Part shown: piece by piece, positions 34,557 through 43,944 of the stretch
How the letters are laid out: each line of letters opens with the position of its first letter
Position numbering within the stretch: the first letter of the stretch is position 1
Position numbers and translations under genes: made by a program
Notes under the pieces: generated by a model
Databases searched by the model: none
Told to the model about the DNA's origin: nothing
Seen by the model: only the letters and a program-made list of their open reading frames with translations
NCBI RefSeq assembly: GCF_019212185.1
Contig: NZ_CP078138.1
Location: 4,942,501 to 5,006,500 of the forward strand
Direction of reading: 5' to 3'
Source: Pseudomonas fluorescens
GTDB lineage: Bacteria; Pseudomonadota; Gammaproteobacteria; Pseudomonadales; Pseudomonadaceae
DNA: 64,000 bases

Positions 34557-35863
34557 GAGTGGTTCGCTGTAGGCGCGAGCAACGCGGCGATCGCTGACGG
34601 ATTTGAGGGGAAGTAAAAGTGTACGTAGGATGCGGTCATCCGCCCTTCACGGTAGACCGCTTCGGCACCACGCCCACCATTCGGGCTCAGGCCACGGGCA
34701 ATCGGTTCAAGCGAGGTGCTGGTCAGCGAGTGGTGATAGGTATGCCCGCGCAACGCGCCCTCCGGCAACTCCACGGCTTGCAATGCCAGCGCGGCCAGAC
34801 GCTTTTGCATCACCGCGTCACCGCTGAGCAAGCCGACCAGTTCGGCGCGTACGCCCTCAACGTCGGTCAGCGAGTCAAGCAGGTAAAGCATGCCGCCACA
34901 CTCGGCGAGCAAGGGTTTGCCAGCGTCATGGTGAGCGCGGATAGCAGCGAGCATTGCGCTGTTTTGCGCCAGTGCCTCGTGGTGCAATTCCGGATAGCCA
35001 CCGGGCAGATACAGGCTGTCCGCCTCAGGCAATTGCTGGTCACGAATCGGCGAGAAGAAACACAACTCGGCGCCCATCGCCCGCAACAGGTCGAGGCTCG
35101 CGCCATAGGTGAAGGCAAAGGCTTCGTCGCGGGCTACGGCGATGCGCACCCCGGCCAACAGCGGCTCGGCGGGGATCACTTCGGGCGCGGCAAAGGTCAC
35201 GGCGGGCGGCAATGCCACCTCGCAACTGCTGGCCAGGGCGTCTGCCGCCGCATCAAGACGCAGATCGAGATCATTCAGTTCGCTGGCCTGCACCAGCCCG
35301 AGGTGACGGCTCGGCAGTTCGATGCCGGTCTCGCGGGATAACGCGCCATACCAGCGCAAGCCCTCCGTCAAGCTGCCTTCGAGCAACTGCGCGTGACGCA
35401 AGGTGCCGACCCGGTTGGCCAGGACCCCGGCAAACGGCAGGTCCGGCTGATAGCGCGCCAGACCCAGGGCCAAAGCGCCAAAGGTCTGGGCCATGGCCGT
35501 GCCATCGATGACCCCCAGCACTGGCACCCCAAAGTGCCGGGCCAGGTCGGCGCTGGACGGGGTGCCATCAAACAGCCCCATAACCCCTTCAATCAGGATC
35601 AGATCCGCGTCCAGGGCCGCTTCCCACAACAGGCGTCGACTTTCCTGCTCGCCGACCATCCACATGTCCAGTTGGTACACGGGATTGCCGCTGGCGCGCT
35701 CGAGAATCATTGGATCGAGAAAATCCGGGCCGCACTTGAACACCCGGACCTTGCGTCCCTGATTGCGATGCAGGCGTGCCAGGGCGGCGGTGACGGTGGT
35801 TTTGCCCTGGCCGGACGCCGGCGCGGCAATCAGTACGGCGGGGCAATGACGAGGGTTATTCAT
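34553..35863 (-). CDS. cobB: Hydrogenobyrinic/cobyrinic acid a,c-diamide synthase
   Basis: With the start at 35863 the product has 436 residues (the open frame extends to 35920 but overlaps cobO). It has an N-terminal ATP-binding domain (IAAPASGQGKTTVTAALARL) and a C-terminal glutamine amidotransferase domain with the nucleophile in AECGGMLYL. It amidates the a and c side chains of the corrin ring with glutamine and ATP. It starts ten bases after the cobO stop. In the aerobic pathway the substrate is hydrogenobyrinic acid; which substrate applies here depends on genes outside the window. Confidence 0.93.
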   Translation of the reverse strand: MNNPRHCPAVLIAAPASGQGKTTVTAALARLHRNQGRKVRVFKCGPDFLDPMILERASGNPVYQLDMWMVGEQESRRLLWEAALDADLILIEGVMGLFDGTPSSADLARHFGVPVLGVIDGTAMAQTFGALALGLARYQPDLPFAGVLANRVGTLRHAQLLEGSLTEGLRWYGALSRETGIELPSRHLGLVQASELNDLDLRLDAAADALASSCEVALPPAVTFAAPEVIPAEPLLAGVRIAVARDEAFAFTYGASLDLLRAMGAELCFFSPIRDQQLPEADSLYLPGGYPELHHEALAQNSAMLAAIRAHHDAGKPLLAECGGMLYLLDSLTDVEGVRAELVGLLSGDAVMQKRLAALALQAVELPEGALRGHTYHHSLTSTSLEPIARGLSPNGGRGAEAVYREGRMTASYVHFYFPSNPSAIAALLAPTANHS

Positions 35864-35873
35864 GAACAGTGGC

Positions 35874-36485
35874 TCACAGCTCGACACCTTTTTGCGCCTT
35901 GATCCCGGCCTGGAATGCATGCTTGATCATGCCCATCTCGGTGACGGTGTCCGCCTGCTCGATCATTTCCGGCTTGGCGCCGCGACCGGTAACCAGCACG
36001 TGCTGCATCGGCGGACGGGCCTGCAGGTCGCTGAGCACCTGATCAAGATCCAGATAGCCGTGTTTGAGAGCAATGTTCAGCTCATCCAGCACCACCAGGC
36101 CGATGGCCGGGTCGCGCAGCAGCTCGCGGGACACGGCCCAGGCGGCTTCGGCGGCAGCGATGTCACGCTGGCGATCCTGGGTTTCCCAGGTGAACCCTTC
36201 GCCCATCACATGAAACCGCACCTGTTCCGGGAATCGCCGAAAGAACAGCTCCTCACCGGTGCTGTTGCGGCCCTTGATGAACTGCACGACGCCGCACTGC
36301 ATGCCGTGGCCCATGGCCCGTGCAAGCATCCCGAACGCCGAACTGCTCTTGCCTTTGCCATTGCCGGTCAGGACCAGCAGCAGCCCGCATTCGTTGGGCG
36401 AGTTGGCTATGCGCTCGTCGATCACCGCTTTTTTGCGCAGCATGCGCGCCAGGTGACGTTCGTCGCGTTCGGGGGAATCAGTCAT
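35874..36485 (-). CDS. cobO: Cob(I)yrinic acid a,c-diamide adenosyltransferase
   Basis: The start at 36485 (MTDSPERDERH) gives 203 residues, the usual length; longer frames run into the riboswitch. The CobA/CobO ATP-binding motif TGNGKGKSSSAFG, QFIKGR and the Walker-B-like VVLDELNIAL are present. It transfers adenosyl from ATP to the reduced cobalt. It is the first gene of the operon, directly downstream of the cobalamin riboswitch, so the whole set is probably repressed by adenosylcobalamin. Confidence 0.95.
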   Translation of the reverse strand: MTDSPERDERHLARMLRKKAVIDERIANSPNECGLLLVLTGNGKGKSSSAFGMLARAMGHGMQCGVVQFIKGRNSTGEELFFRRFPEQVRFHVMGEGFTWETQDRQRDIAAAEAAWAVSRELLRDPAIGLVVLDELNIALKHGYLDLDQVLSDLQARPPMQHVLVTGRGAKPEMIEQADTVTEMGMIKHAFQAGIKAQKGVEL

Positions 36486-36583
36486 GGGGGAGCTCTCCGT
36501 TGAGGCTGGATAACGGCGGGCAGGCATGGAAATAGACGGCAAGAAGCCTGGCATCGCCCACCGTGATGCCGCTGGATGGATCA

Positions 36584-36775
36584 GGCCGGTCTCCGGGCTC
36601 ATGAGCGGCCATTGGCCGGGCGCTGCGCCTTCCCATGTCGCGCTCGACACAGTGGCTGATGGCAGCACTTTTACTCATTTACCGTTGCGGGGGCAGCGCC
36701 GGGATCGTCGCCCGTTCTGTAGCAGAACGCGCCCTCACCGGCTTCCCTGTTTCACTCGATCGACCCACGAGTCAC
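36584..36775 (-). promoter_or_regulatory. Cobalamin riboswitch
   Basis: Read on the minus strand, the leader has GGGAAGCCGGTG, the conserved core GCTGCCCCCGCAACGGTAA (36675-36695 region), GCCACTG (36650-36656) and the B12 box GAGCCCGGAGACCGGCC at 36584-36600. The B12 box lies about 100 bases before cobO. Binding of adenosylcobalamin should shut off the cob operon. The 5' edge is approximate. Confidence 0.95.
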
Positions 36776-36914
36776 CGAGCACCTGAAACAAGTCGCGAAG
36801 GTTAGTGGGTTGGGGGTGGAGCGTCAATTAAAGGAAGCCGCTCTCTGACCGATTGAACCTTCGGCGGCGCGCCATCCTCTACCCCTCATGTGCGGTTATG
36901 AATGGGAGATCGGC

Positions 36915-38228
36915 ATGCAAACGTCCCGCCTGACAGTTGTCCTCACACTGGCCGCAGTCCTGGTCGCCTGCGGCGAAACCGCGGTATTAAAAGTCGCCGA
37001 GGGCACTGGCCCCTCCCCCGAGTTACCGGCACCGAACAAAACCTTGCTGCCCACCGTCAACATCGCCCCGGCCGTGGGCTGGAGCGATGGCGCCAAACCG
37101 ACCGCAGCCCCCGGCACCCAGGTCGCGGCCTTCGCCGAAGGCCTCGACCATCCGCGCTGGCTGTACGTGCTACCCAATGGCGATGTGCTGGTGGCTGAAA
37201 CCAACGCGCCGCCCAAACCAGACGACAGCAAAGGCCTGCGCGGCTGGGTCATGAAGAGAGTCATGGGCCGTGCCGGCGCCACGGTGCCCAGCGCCAACCG
37301 CATCACCCTGCTGCGTGACAGCAACCACGATGGCGTCGCCGAGACAAAAACCACCTTTATCGAAAACCTCAACTCGCCGTTCGGCATGACCCTGGTGGGC
37401 AATGACTTATACGTGGCCGATACCGACCGGCTGCTGCGCTTCAACTACGTCGAAGGTGAAACCACGATCAGCTCGAAACCGATGAAAGTCATCGACCTGC
37501 CAGGCGGCCCCCTCAATCACCACTGGACCAAAAATGTGATCGCCAGCGCCGACGGCAGCAAGCTCTACGTCACCGTGGGTTCCAACAGCAATGTCGGTGA
37601 GAACGGTCTGGACCAGGAACAGGGTCGCGCGGCGATCTGGGAGGTGGATCGGGCCACCGGCAATCACCGGATTTTTGCGTCCGGCCTGCGCAACCCCAAC
37701 GGCATGGCCTGGGAACCAAACAGCAAAGCACTGTGGACGGCGGTGAATGAACGGGACGAGATCGGCAGCGACCTGGTGCCGGACTACATCACCTCGGTCA
37801 AGGACGGCGGTTTCTATGGCTGGCCGTTCAGCTATTACGGACAGCACGTCGATGCGCGGGTCAGCCCGCAGGATCCGGCCCTGGTCGCCAAAGCCATTGC
37901 CCCGGACTACGCCGTAGGCCCGCACACGGCTTCGCTGGGCCTGACCTTTGCCGAGGGCAGCAAGTTGCCAGCACCTTTTACCGAGGGTGCGTTCATTGGC
38001 CAGCATGGCTCATGGAATCGAGACCCCCACAGCGGCTACAAAGTGATTTTCGTGCCCTTTCACAACGGCAAACCCTCTGGCGTGCCAGTGGATGTCCTGT
38101 CTGGATTTCTGAACAAGGATGAAGAGGCAATGGGACGGCCGGCAGGCGTGGTGATCGATCAACAGGGTAGCCTGCTGGTGGCCGATGACGTGGGCAACAA
38201 GGTCTGGCGAGTGTCCGCTACACGCTAA
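36915..38228 (+). CDS. Sorbosone dehydrogenase-like (PQQ-type beta-propeller) lipoprotein
   Basis: The start at 36915 has GGGAG six bases upstream and gives 437 residues with a lipobox at LVAC (Cys ~19). The rest is a soluble-glucose/sorbosone-dehydrogenase beta-propeller: [56 protein letters not shown] and [14 protein letters not shown]. Family members oxidise sugars or aldoses with PQQ in the periplasm; the substrate is unknown. It is divergent from the cobalamin operon. The 36776-36914 interval holds the divergent promoters. Confidence 0.85.
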   Translation: MQTSRLTVVLTLAAVLVACGETAVLKVAEGTGPSPELPAPNKTLLPTVNIAPAVGWSDGAKPTAAPGTQVAAFAEGLDHPRWLYVLPNGDVLVAETNAPPKPDDSKGLRGWVMKRVMGRAGATVPSANRITLLRDSNHDGVAETKTTFIENLNSPFGMTLVGNDLYVADTDRLLRFNYVEGETTISSKPMKVIDLPGGPLNHHWTKNVIASADGSKLYVTVGSNSNVGENGLDQEQGRAAIWEVDRATGNHRIFASGLRNPNGMAWEPNSKALWTAVNERDEIGSDLVPDYITSVKDGGFYGWPFSYYGQHVDARVSPQDPALVAKAIAPDYAVGPHTASLGLTFAEGSKLPAPFTEGAFIGQHGSWNRDPHSGYKVIFVPFHNGKPSGVPVDVLSGFLNKDEEAMGRPAGVVIDQQGSLLVADDVGNKVWRVSATR

Positions 38229-38230
38229 TG

Positions 38231-38893
38231 TCAGCGCTTGCGGCACAGCGTCAGGCCATCACCCAGTGGCAGCAACGACAGATCAACCCGCACATCATCC
38301 TTCAGCGCCCGATTCAAGGCCTGGATGGCGCGAGTATCTTCGCTTTGCGGATTGCTCTCCAGCACTCGCCCACTCCACAGGGTGTTATCGAACACCGCCA
38401 GCCCACCGGTGCGCAGCAAACGCAGGGCATGCTCCAGATAGGCCGGGTAATTGGCCTTGTCCGCGTCGATGAACATCAGGTCGAAGCATTCGCCCTGCCC
38501 CTCCCGCTCAAGTTCGGCCAAGGTCTGCAAGGCAGGCGCCAGACGCAGCTCGATGCGCTCGCTGAGACCGGCCTCCTGCCAATAACGGCGAGCAGTGGCG
38601 TTGTAGTCGCCGGGGATATCGCAGCAGATCAGCCGGCCATCCTCGGGCAGCGCCGCCGCCATACACATCGCGCTGTAGCCGGTGAAGGTCCCCACCTCGA
38701 GTACGCGCCGGGCACCCGTGAGCTTGATGAGCAAGGCGAGAAACTGCCCCTGTTCGGGCGCCACCTGCCAGCGCGCCATCGGCAGGGCCTGGGTTTCGTC
38801 ACGCAAACGGCGCAGCAGCGGCGTTTCACGCAGCGAAACATCCAGCAGGTAGTGATAGAGGGCGTCGTCGAGGTTAAGCGTTCGTGCGGTCAT
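38231..38893 (-). CDS. SAM-dependent O-methyltransferase (class I, CCoAOMT-like)
   Basis: The 220-residue protein, started at the ATG at 38893 behind GGAGG, has the SAM-binding motif VLEVGTFTGYSAMCMA, CCDIPGDY and the metal-binding FIDADKANYPAYLEHALRLL typical of caffeoyl-CoA O-methyltransferase-like enzymes. It probably methylates a catechol-type hydroxyl with a divalent metal. The substrate is not known. It is convergent with the sorbosone-dehydrogenase-like gene, two bases apart. Confidence 0.87.
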   Translation of the reverse strand: MTARTLNLDDALYHYLLDVSLRETPLLRRLRDETQALPMARWQVAPEQGQFLALLIKLTGARRVLEVGTFTGYSAMCMAAALPEDGRLICCDIPGDYNATARRYWQEAGLSERIELRLAPALQTLAELEREGQGECFDLMFIDADKANYPAYLEHALRLLRTGGLAVFDNTLWSGRVLESNPQSEDTRAIQALNRALKDDVRVDLSLLPLGDGLTLCRKR

Positions 38894-38920
38894 GACCACC
38901 TCCGCCTACCCGGAAATTGA

Positions 38921-39454
38921 CTAGGGATTGCGCGCCAGGTGCTCAGGCTGCAACACGCGCTTGGCACTCAGGTAGGCCCGTTGCCAATACGCCTTGGACA
39001 GACTGTCGAGCTTGACCGTTCCGCCCGTCGCAGGCGCATGCACAAAGCGCCCCTCACCCACGTAGATTCCGGCATGACTGACCTGGGAACCGCCGTTGGT
39101 GGCGAAGAAAATCACATCGCCGGTCTGCAGTGAATCCTTGCCGACACTCGGGGCCTGCATGCCGATCATTTCGCTGGTGGTACGTGGCAGGGAAATGCCC
39201 GCCGCATCGCGATAGACATAGCCAATCAGGCCACTGCAATCGAAGCCCGAATCCGGTGTGTTACCGCCCCAGCGATAAGGCGTGCCAACCAGGCCAAGGG
39301 CCCGAAACAGCACGTCGTCAGCGACAGGAGAAAAGGTTTGGGTGGGGGCGAAAACCGGCGCGCGAACCACTTTTGCAGGAGGTGGCGTGCGGCTGGCGCA
39401 AGCGCTGAGCAGCGCGGCGCAGACAATCAGTGCTAGGCGGGCCGACTTCGTCAT
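38921..39454 (-). CDS. NlpC/P60 cell-wall endopeptidase lipoprotein
   Basis: The 177-residue precursor has a lipobox (LSAC, Cys ~18) and an NlpC/P60 domain with the catalytic Cys in DCSGLIGYVYRDAAG, GDVIFFA and the His in SHAGIYVGEGRFVHAP. It should cut peptide stems of peptidoglycan in the envelope. Its start follows AGGA. It lies downstream of a second NlpC/P60 gene on the same strand, separated by a terminator; the two probably arose by duplication. Confidence 0.88.
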   Translation of the reverse strand: MTKSARLALIVCAALLSACASRTPPPAKVVRAPVFAPTQTFSPVADDVLFRALGLVGTPYRWGGNTPDSGFDCSGLIGYVYRDAAGISLPRTTSEMIGMQAPSVGKDSLQTGDVIFFATNGGSQVSHAGIYVGEGRFVHAPATGGTVKLDSLSKAYWQRAYLSAKRVLQPEHLARNP

Positions 39455-39499
39455 CACAGAACATCCTGAACTGGCTGCGGCTTTCTCTGCCGGGAGGCT

Positions 39500-39534
39500 G
39501 AAAACAAAACCGCGTAAGCAGGGCTTACGCGGTT
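39500..39534 (-). terminator. Terminator between the two NlpC/P60 genes
   Basis: A perfect 12-bp stem (AACCGCGTAAGC at 39508-39519 with its complement at 39523-39534, loop AGG) with T-rich sequence on the minus-strand side. The remaining 39535-39692 is AT-rich with no gene. Confidence 0.8.
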
Positions 39535-39692
39535 AGTTTTTAACAATAGATCAGAATTCTAGCGGCTACGCGTCAAACTTCAAGTAAGACTTTAAGTTTG
39601 CACCACAAAAAGAAGGGGTATTACCGAGGGAGATCGCTTTGTTGGACTGTGGGCGCTCTAACACAGGGGTTACAGCGCCTTTGTCCGCCAGC

Positions 39693-40319
39693 TTATTTGC
39701 GCGCGGTGACCGTAGTCGGAGCCATCGCCAGGGCACGCTTGGCTTCGATGAAGGTCTTGCTCCAGTAGCTATCGCCCAGGCTATCGACCCGAACACCGCC
39801 ACTGCGGCTGCTGCTGGAGTGAATGAACTGGTTGTCGCCCAGGTAGATCCCGGCGTGACTGACACGACCGCGACGACCATTGGTGGCGAAGAACAGCAGA
39901 TCACCCGGTTCCAGCTTGCTGCGAGAAACCAGCGGTGCGTCTACGTTGATCATTTCGCGAGTGGAGCGCGGCAGGTTCATGCCAGCTTCTTCGCGAAACA
40001 GGTAGCCGATGAAACCGCTGCAATCGAAGCCAGCTTCAGAGGTACCGCCGAAACGGTAGCGGGTACCGATCAGGGACATGCCACGTTCGAGGATGCTGTC
40101 GGCCAGGACCGGCATTTGATAAGGCTTGCTGCCCGCGAAATCGGCGAGCTCTTTTTCGGTTGCCAGTTCTTCCTGATAAAGAGCGGAAGACTGGGCGGTA
40201 GCCGAGTTTTTAGCCTGTTGCTGTTGGATATCCTGCTGGGACACTGGAGAGTGTGCAGCGCAACCAAACAACAGGGTGACGAGTGCGAGAGGCACGAGGG
40301 GTGCGAAGCGCTTTAGCAT
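39693..40319 (-). CDS. NlpC/P60 cell-wall endopeptidase lipoprotein
   Basis: The start at 40319 (MLKRFAPLV) gives 208 residues with a lipobox LFGC (Cys ~19-20), a Gln/Ser-rich linker (~25-60) and an NlpC/P60 domain: catalytic Cys in DCSGFIGYLFREEAG, GDLLFFATNGRRGRVSHAGIYLGDNQFIHS with the His. It is a DL-endopeptidase candidate like Spr/MepS. The longer frame to 40427 would bury the signal peptide. By family it is close to PA1198/PA1199. Confidence 0.88.
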   Translation of the reverse strand: MLKRFAPLVPLALVTLLFGCAAHSPVSQQDIQQQQAKNSATAQSSALYQEELATEKELADFAGSKPYQMPVLADSILERGMSLIGTRYRFGGTSEAGFDCSGFIGYLFREEAGMNLPRSTREMINVDAPLVSRSKLEPGDLLFFATNGRRGRVSHAGIYLGDNQFIHSSSSRSGGVRVDSLGDSYWSKTFIEAKRALAMAPTTVTARK

Positions 40320-40531
40320 GGGCACGACCGTGGCTGAATGTGTAAAGAAGCCGAGACTATGCCTTCTATCATCCTCATTTGCAAATTCAATCGATTTAAA
40401 TGTGACTTTGCCGTTTTGCCCTGACATCTAAGCGCTTAAGCCCATTTAATTTCCACGCGCGCTGCGAGCCCTCTCCGCCAGCGGGATTTTTGGCGCCTGG
40501 AATATGCCGAAACGCTCTGCAGGCCGCGGTT

Positions 40532-41236
40532 TTACCAGCCCAGGGTTTCTTTGAGGAAAGGAATTGTCAGCTTGCGCTGCGCTTGCAGGGAAGCCTGATC
40601 GAGCTGCTCGAGCAGTTCGAACAACGCACTCATGCTGCGGGTACCGCGAGTCAGAATAAAATGCCCGACTTCATCAGTCAGATGCAGGCCGCGACGCGAT
40701 GCGCGCAACTGCAACGCGCGCAACTTGTCCTCATCGGACAGCGGGCGCATCTGGAAAATCAGCGCCAGGGTCAGGCGCGATTTGAGGTCGGCCAGCTTGA
40801 CCGGCAATTCGCGGGGCGACGTGGACGCCGCGATCAACAGGCGACGGCCGCTGTCTCGCAGGCGATTGAACAGATGAAACAGCGCCTCTTCCCAGTCAGC
40901 CCGACCGGCGACGGCTTGCAGGTCGTCCAGGCATACCAGTTCGTATTGCTCGAGGTTGTCGAGAATTTCCGTACCGCGATCGAGCAACTCGGCCAAAGGC
41001 AGGTAGACCGCCGGTTCGCCCAACTGCTCAAAGCGCAGGCACGCGGCCTGCAACAGATGGGTACGCCCTACGCCGTCCTTGCCCCACAGATAAATAAGGC
41101 TTTCAGTCCAGCCGGCGTCGGCTTCGCACAGGCGTTCGACATAGCCGAGTGCAGCGGCGTTGGCGCCAGGGTAGTAGTTGATAAAGGTAGCGTCATCACG
41201 CAGACGCACACCTAGGGGCAGCTGAATCGGTTTCAT
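40532..41236 (-). CDS. hda: DnaA regulatory inactivator Hda
   Basis: The 234-residue AAA+ protein opens with MKPIQLPLGVRLRD, which contains the clamp-binding QLPL near residues 5-8. The P-loop reads WGKDGVGRTHLLQAA, Walker B CLDDLQAVAG, sensor ASTSPRELPVKLADLKSRL. Hda with the loaded beta clamp stimulates ATP hydrolysis by DnaA and so prevents re-initiation. It shares the strand with the AI-2E-type permease and DUF2066 genes upstream. DnaA-box elements elsewhere in the window may be relevant to the same control. Confidence 0.95.
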   Translation of the reverse strand: MKPIQLPLGVRLRDDATFINYYPGANAAALGYVERLCEADAGWTESLIYLWGKDGVGRTHLLQAACLRFEQLGEPAVYLPLAELLDRGTEILDNLEQYELVCLDDLQAVAGRADWEEALFHLFNRLRDSGRRLLIAASTSPRELPVKLADLKSRLTLALIFQMRPLSDEDKLRALQLRASRRGLHLTDEVGHFILTRGTRSMSALFELLEQLDQASLQAQRKLTIPFLKETLGW

Positions 41237-41408
41237 GCTGACTGAACAGTTCCTGAGGAACCGTTAGTGGCCTCTGTGTAAAGTTTGCAAAGTTTATACC
41301 CGTGACGCGAGCGGCACAATGCGATAGACCACAAGCAAAATCAAAGGTTTGCGTTAACCTGGCGGCCCGCCGTCAACGCAGGCCGCCCGTACGCACGATT
41401 AACTGTAC

Positions 41409-42482
41409 CTATAACTCCGGGTCGTCGGCACCACTGTACATCTGCGAATCCTTGTACAGATCCTTCAAATGACGCACCAGCACCATGATGACCGCCGCCA
41501 GCGGCAACGCCAGCAGCACCCCGGTAAAGCCGAACAGTTCGCCGCCGGCGAGGATCGCGAAGATCACCGCCACCGGATGCAGGCCAATCCGGTCCCCCAC
41601 CAGCAACGGCGTCAGGACCATACCTTCAAGGGCCTGACCGACCATGAATACCGCGACAATCCCGACCATGGGGTACAGGTCACCGCCGAACTGGAACAAT
41701 CCGGCAATCAACGCCGCACCGATGCCAATGACGAAGCCCATGTACGGCACGATGGCCGCCAGGCCGGCGATCAAGCCGATCAACAGCCCCAGCTCAAGCC
41801 CCACCAGCATCAGGCCGGCGGCATAGATCACCCCCAGCGCCAGCATCACCAGCAACTGCCCGCGCACGAATGCCCCCAACACCTCATGACATTCGCCCGC
41901 CAGCGAGACGATCCGTTCTTCGTTATCACGCGGCAACAGACTGCGAATCTTCGCCATCATCAGATCCCAGTCACGCAGCAGATAAAAGCTCACGACGGGG
42001 ATCAGCACCAGGTTGGCCAGAAAACCGATCAGTGCCAGGCCGGATGCTGTCGCCTGACTCAGCACCACGCCGACGATGTCGGTGGTCTGGCCCATGTGCT
42101 CGCTGATGGCGGCCTTGACCTTGTCGAACTTCCAGAAGCCATCATTGAGGCCGAGCTTGGCCTGGACCCAGGGCATGGCCGCGTGCTGCAGCCAGTCGAG
42201 CATCTGTGGCGCCAGCTCATACAAGCGCAACAACTGCTTGGCGAGCATCGGCACCAGCACCAGCAACATCGCCATGACAATCAAGGTGAACAGCGCAAAT
42301 ACCGCGACTACCCCCCAGGTGCGTGACAGCCCGTATTTTTCCAGGCGATCGACCAGCGGATCGAACAGGTACGCCAGACCCAACGCCACCAGAAAGGGTG
42401 TGAGGATCGGGTGCAGCAGGTAAATGAACACGCACAGCAGGACGACCACACCCAGCCAAACCCAACGCCGCGAATCGACCAT
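41409..42482 (-). CDS. AI-2E/PerM-family membrane permease
   Basis: The start at 42482 has GGAG six bases upstream (an ATG at 42494 overlaps that site) and gives 357 residues. About eight membrane helices and family motifs are seen: LHPILTPFLVALGLAYLFDPLVDRLEKYG near the start and LVGDRIGLHPVAVIFAILAGGELFGFTGVLLALPLAAVI near the end. Members include TqsA, PerM and sodium-proton antiporters; the substrate is unknown. It lies between the DUF2066 gene and hda. Confidence 0.87.
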   Translation of the reverse strand: MVDSRRWVWLGVVVLLCVFIYLLHPILTPFLVALGLAYLFDPLVDRLEKYGLSRTWGVVAVFALFTLIVMAMLLVLVPMLAKQLLRLYELAPQMLDWLQHAAMPWVQAKLGLNDGFWKFDKVKAAISEHMGQTTDIVGVVLSQATASGLALIGFLANLVLIPVVSFYLLRDWDLMMAKIRSLLPRDNEERIVSLAGECHEVLGAFVRGQLLVMLALGVIYAAGLMLVGLELGLLIGLIAGLAAIVPYMGFVIGIGAALIAGLFQFGGDLYPMVGIVAVFMVGQALEGMVLTPLLVGDRIGLHPVAVIFAILAGGELFGFTGVLLALPLAAVIMVLVRHLKDLYKDSQMYSGADDPEL

Positions 42483-42518
42483 GAACCACTCCATTGCTTC
42501 TATATAAGGAAAGAACGT

Positions 42519-43559
42519 TTACCAGCGAAAATTCAATTGCGCCTGCGGTGCTGCCGCCGGAGCTTGAGATGCGCCATCCGCAGCCGGGGTAACGGGCGCG
42601 GGTGCCGACGCGGGCACTTCCTGCAAGTGCGCCAGGCCCAACTGGGCACGCAGCTGTTCACTGCTGCCGTTGACCCGGTAGACAATCCGGTCGCCCACTA
42701 CCCGCTGCAAACGCGCGCTAAAAGGCTCGAGCAAACGCCCCAGGGCGGCATAGCGCTCAAGGTTCATGCCCTGCACTTCGAGCAACTGTTCGCTGGCCAC
42801 GCCTTGTTTGGCGGCAAAACGTGGCGCCAGGCGCTCGCTCACCGCGAGCAATACGGCATCGGCCAACGCCGCGCTGTCGGCACCCTGGGCGGTGCCCTGC
42901 TCGCGCTGATCACCCAGCCACAAGTGCCACTTGGCCTGCCATTGCCCACCTTCCTCACGGGCATGCACCGCCAGCAGACCGTCGGCTCCATAGCGCTGCG
43001 AAGCATCGCGCAACGGCGCCGGGTCGTTGCCTTCGAGATTCGGCGCGGTAGCCACCAATTGCTCGCTCAAATCCGCCAACGGCAAGCGCAGCGGCAAGCC
43101 ACGATGCTGCGCGGCACGGCGCAACGGCTCGGCGCTGGACTGGGCGTCGCCAACCAGGCTCGAGCCTTCACTCGAATCATTGAGCCACCATCCTAGAATC
43201 GACGGCCGATTGGCACCCCACAGGGCCAGACCGGCCTGACGCAGCGCGCGATCGGTACTGGCCGGGTCGAATTCGACCTGCAGGCTTTCCGGAGGCCCGG
43301 CGTCGTAGCCGTATTGACTGATGATCTGCTGGGGATCCTTGCGAATCGCGGCCAGTGCGGGACTTTGCGCGGCCTTGGCATCGCCCGTCAGACGCAGGAC
43401 CAAAGTATCGAGCGCCCGTTGCGTGGCCTGGTCACGTTCTTGCGGCGCCTGGCTACTCACCGGCTCACGCACCTGATAGAGACCTTTAACGGTTTCGGCC
43501 TGACTGGCCAGACTGAGGACTGACAAACAACCGGCAAACAGCAATTTACACAGACGCAT
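42519..43559 (-). CDS. DUF2066 periplasmic protein
   Basis: The start at 43559 gives 346 residues with a signal peptide (~1-21, cleavage after SQA). The body matches DUF2066: KGLYQVREPVSSQAPQERDQATQRALDTLVLRLTGD and a Pro/Ala-rich C-terminus ending LNFRW. Function is unknown; the pairing with a PerM-like gene and hda, opposite purM, is conserved in pseudomonads (PA0946-like). The last 30 residues are low complexity. Confidence 0.85.
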   Translation of the reverse strand: MRLCKLLFAGCLSVLSLASQAETVKGLYQVREPVSSQAPQERDQATQRALDTLVLRLTGDAKAAQSPALAAIRKDPQQIISQYGYDAGPPESLQVEFDPASTDRALRQAGLALWGANRPSILGWWLNDSSEGSSLVGDAQSSAEPLRRAAQHRGLPLRLPLADLSEQLVATAPNLEGNDPAPLRDASQRYGADGLLAVHAREEGGQWQAKWHLWLGDQREQGTAQGADSAALADAVLLAVSERLAPRFAAKQGVASEQLLEVQGMNLERYAALGRLLEPFSARLQRVVGDRIVYRVNGSSEQLRAQLGLAHLQEVPASAPAPVTPAADGASQAPAAAPQAQLNFRW

Positions 43560-43944
43560 GGAAGATTCCCGACGACAAAAAGCGGCTGGAACTGAACGCA
43601 TGAACGCGCTTGAACAGGGCTGTGACCACAGCACCCGGCAAAACATTCACAGGCTCGGCAGAAGTTTTTCACCCCGTCATAACCATAGACGGTAAACGGC
43701 CCTACCTTATACAGGGACGCAGTCGCTCACCAGCGACGGTGTTTTTTGGCTTTTTTTGCGCGATATGTCCCTGCCCGTCGGCCCGAGGATGGCCGCTGCC
43801 CCTCAAGCCTGATAAAATCGCGCGCCTTCGCAGACCGGCAATGGCCGGGCACTCTGGATTTTTGCGCGGCCACCCCGCCAGGACTCATTCAGCGTTCCCG
43901 CCAGATCGGTCGTTACCCCTGAATCCCCCCTAAAGGCCTGGATC

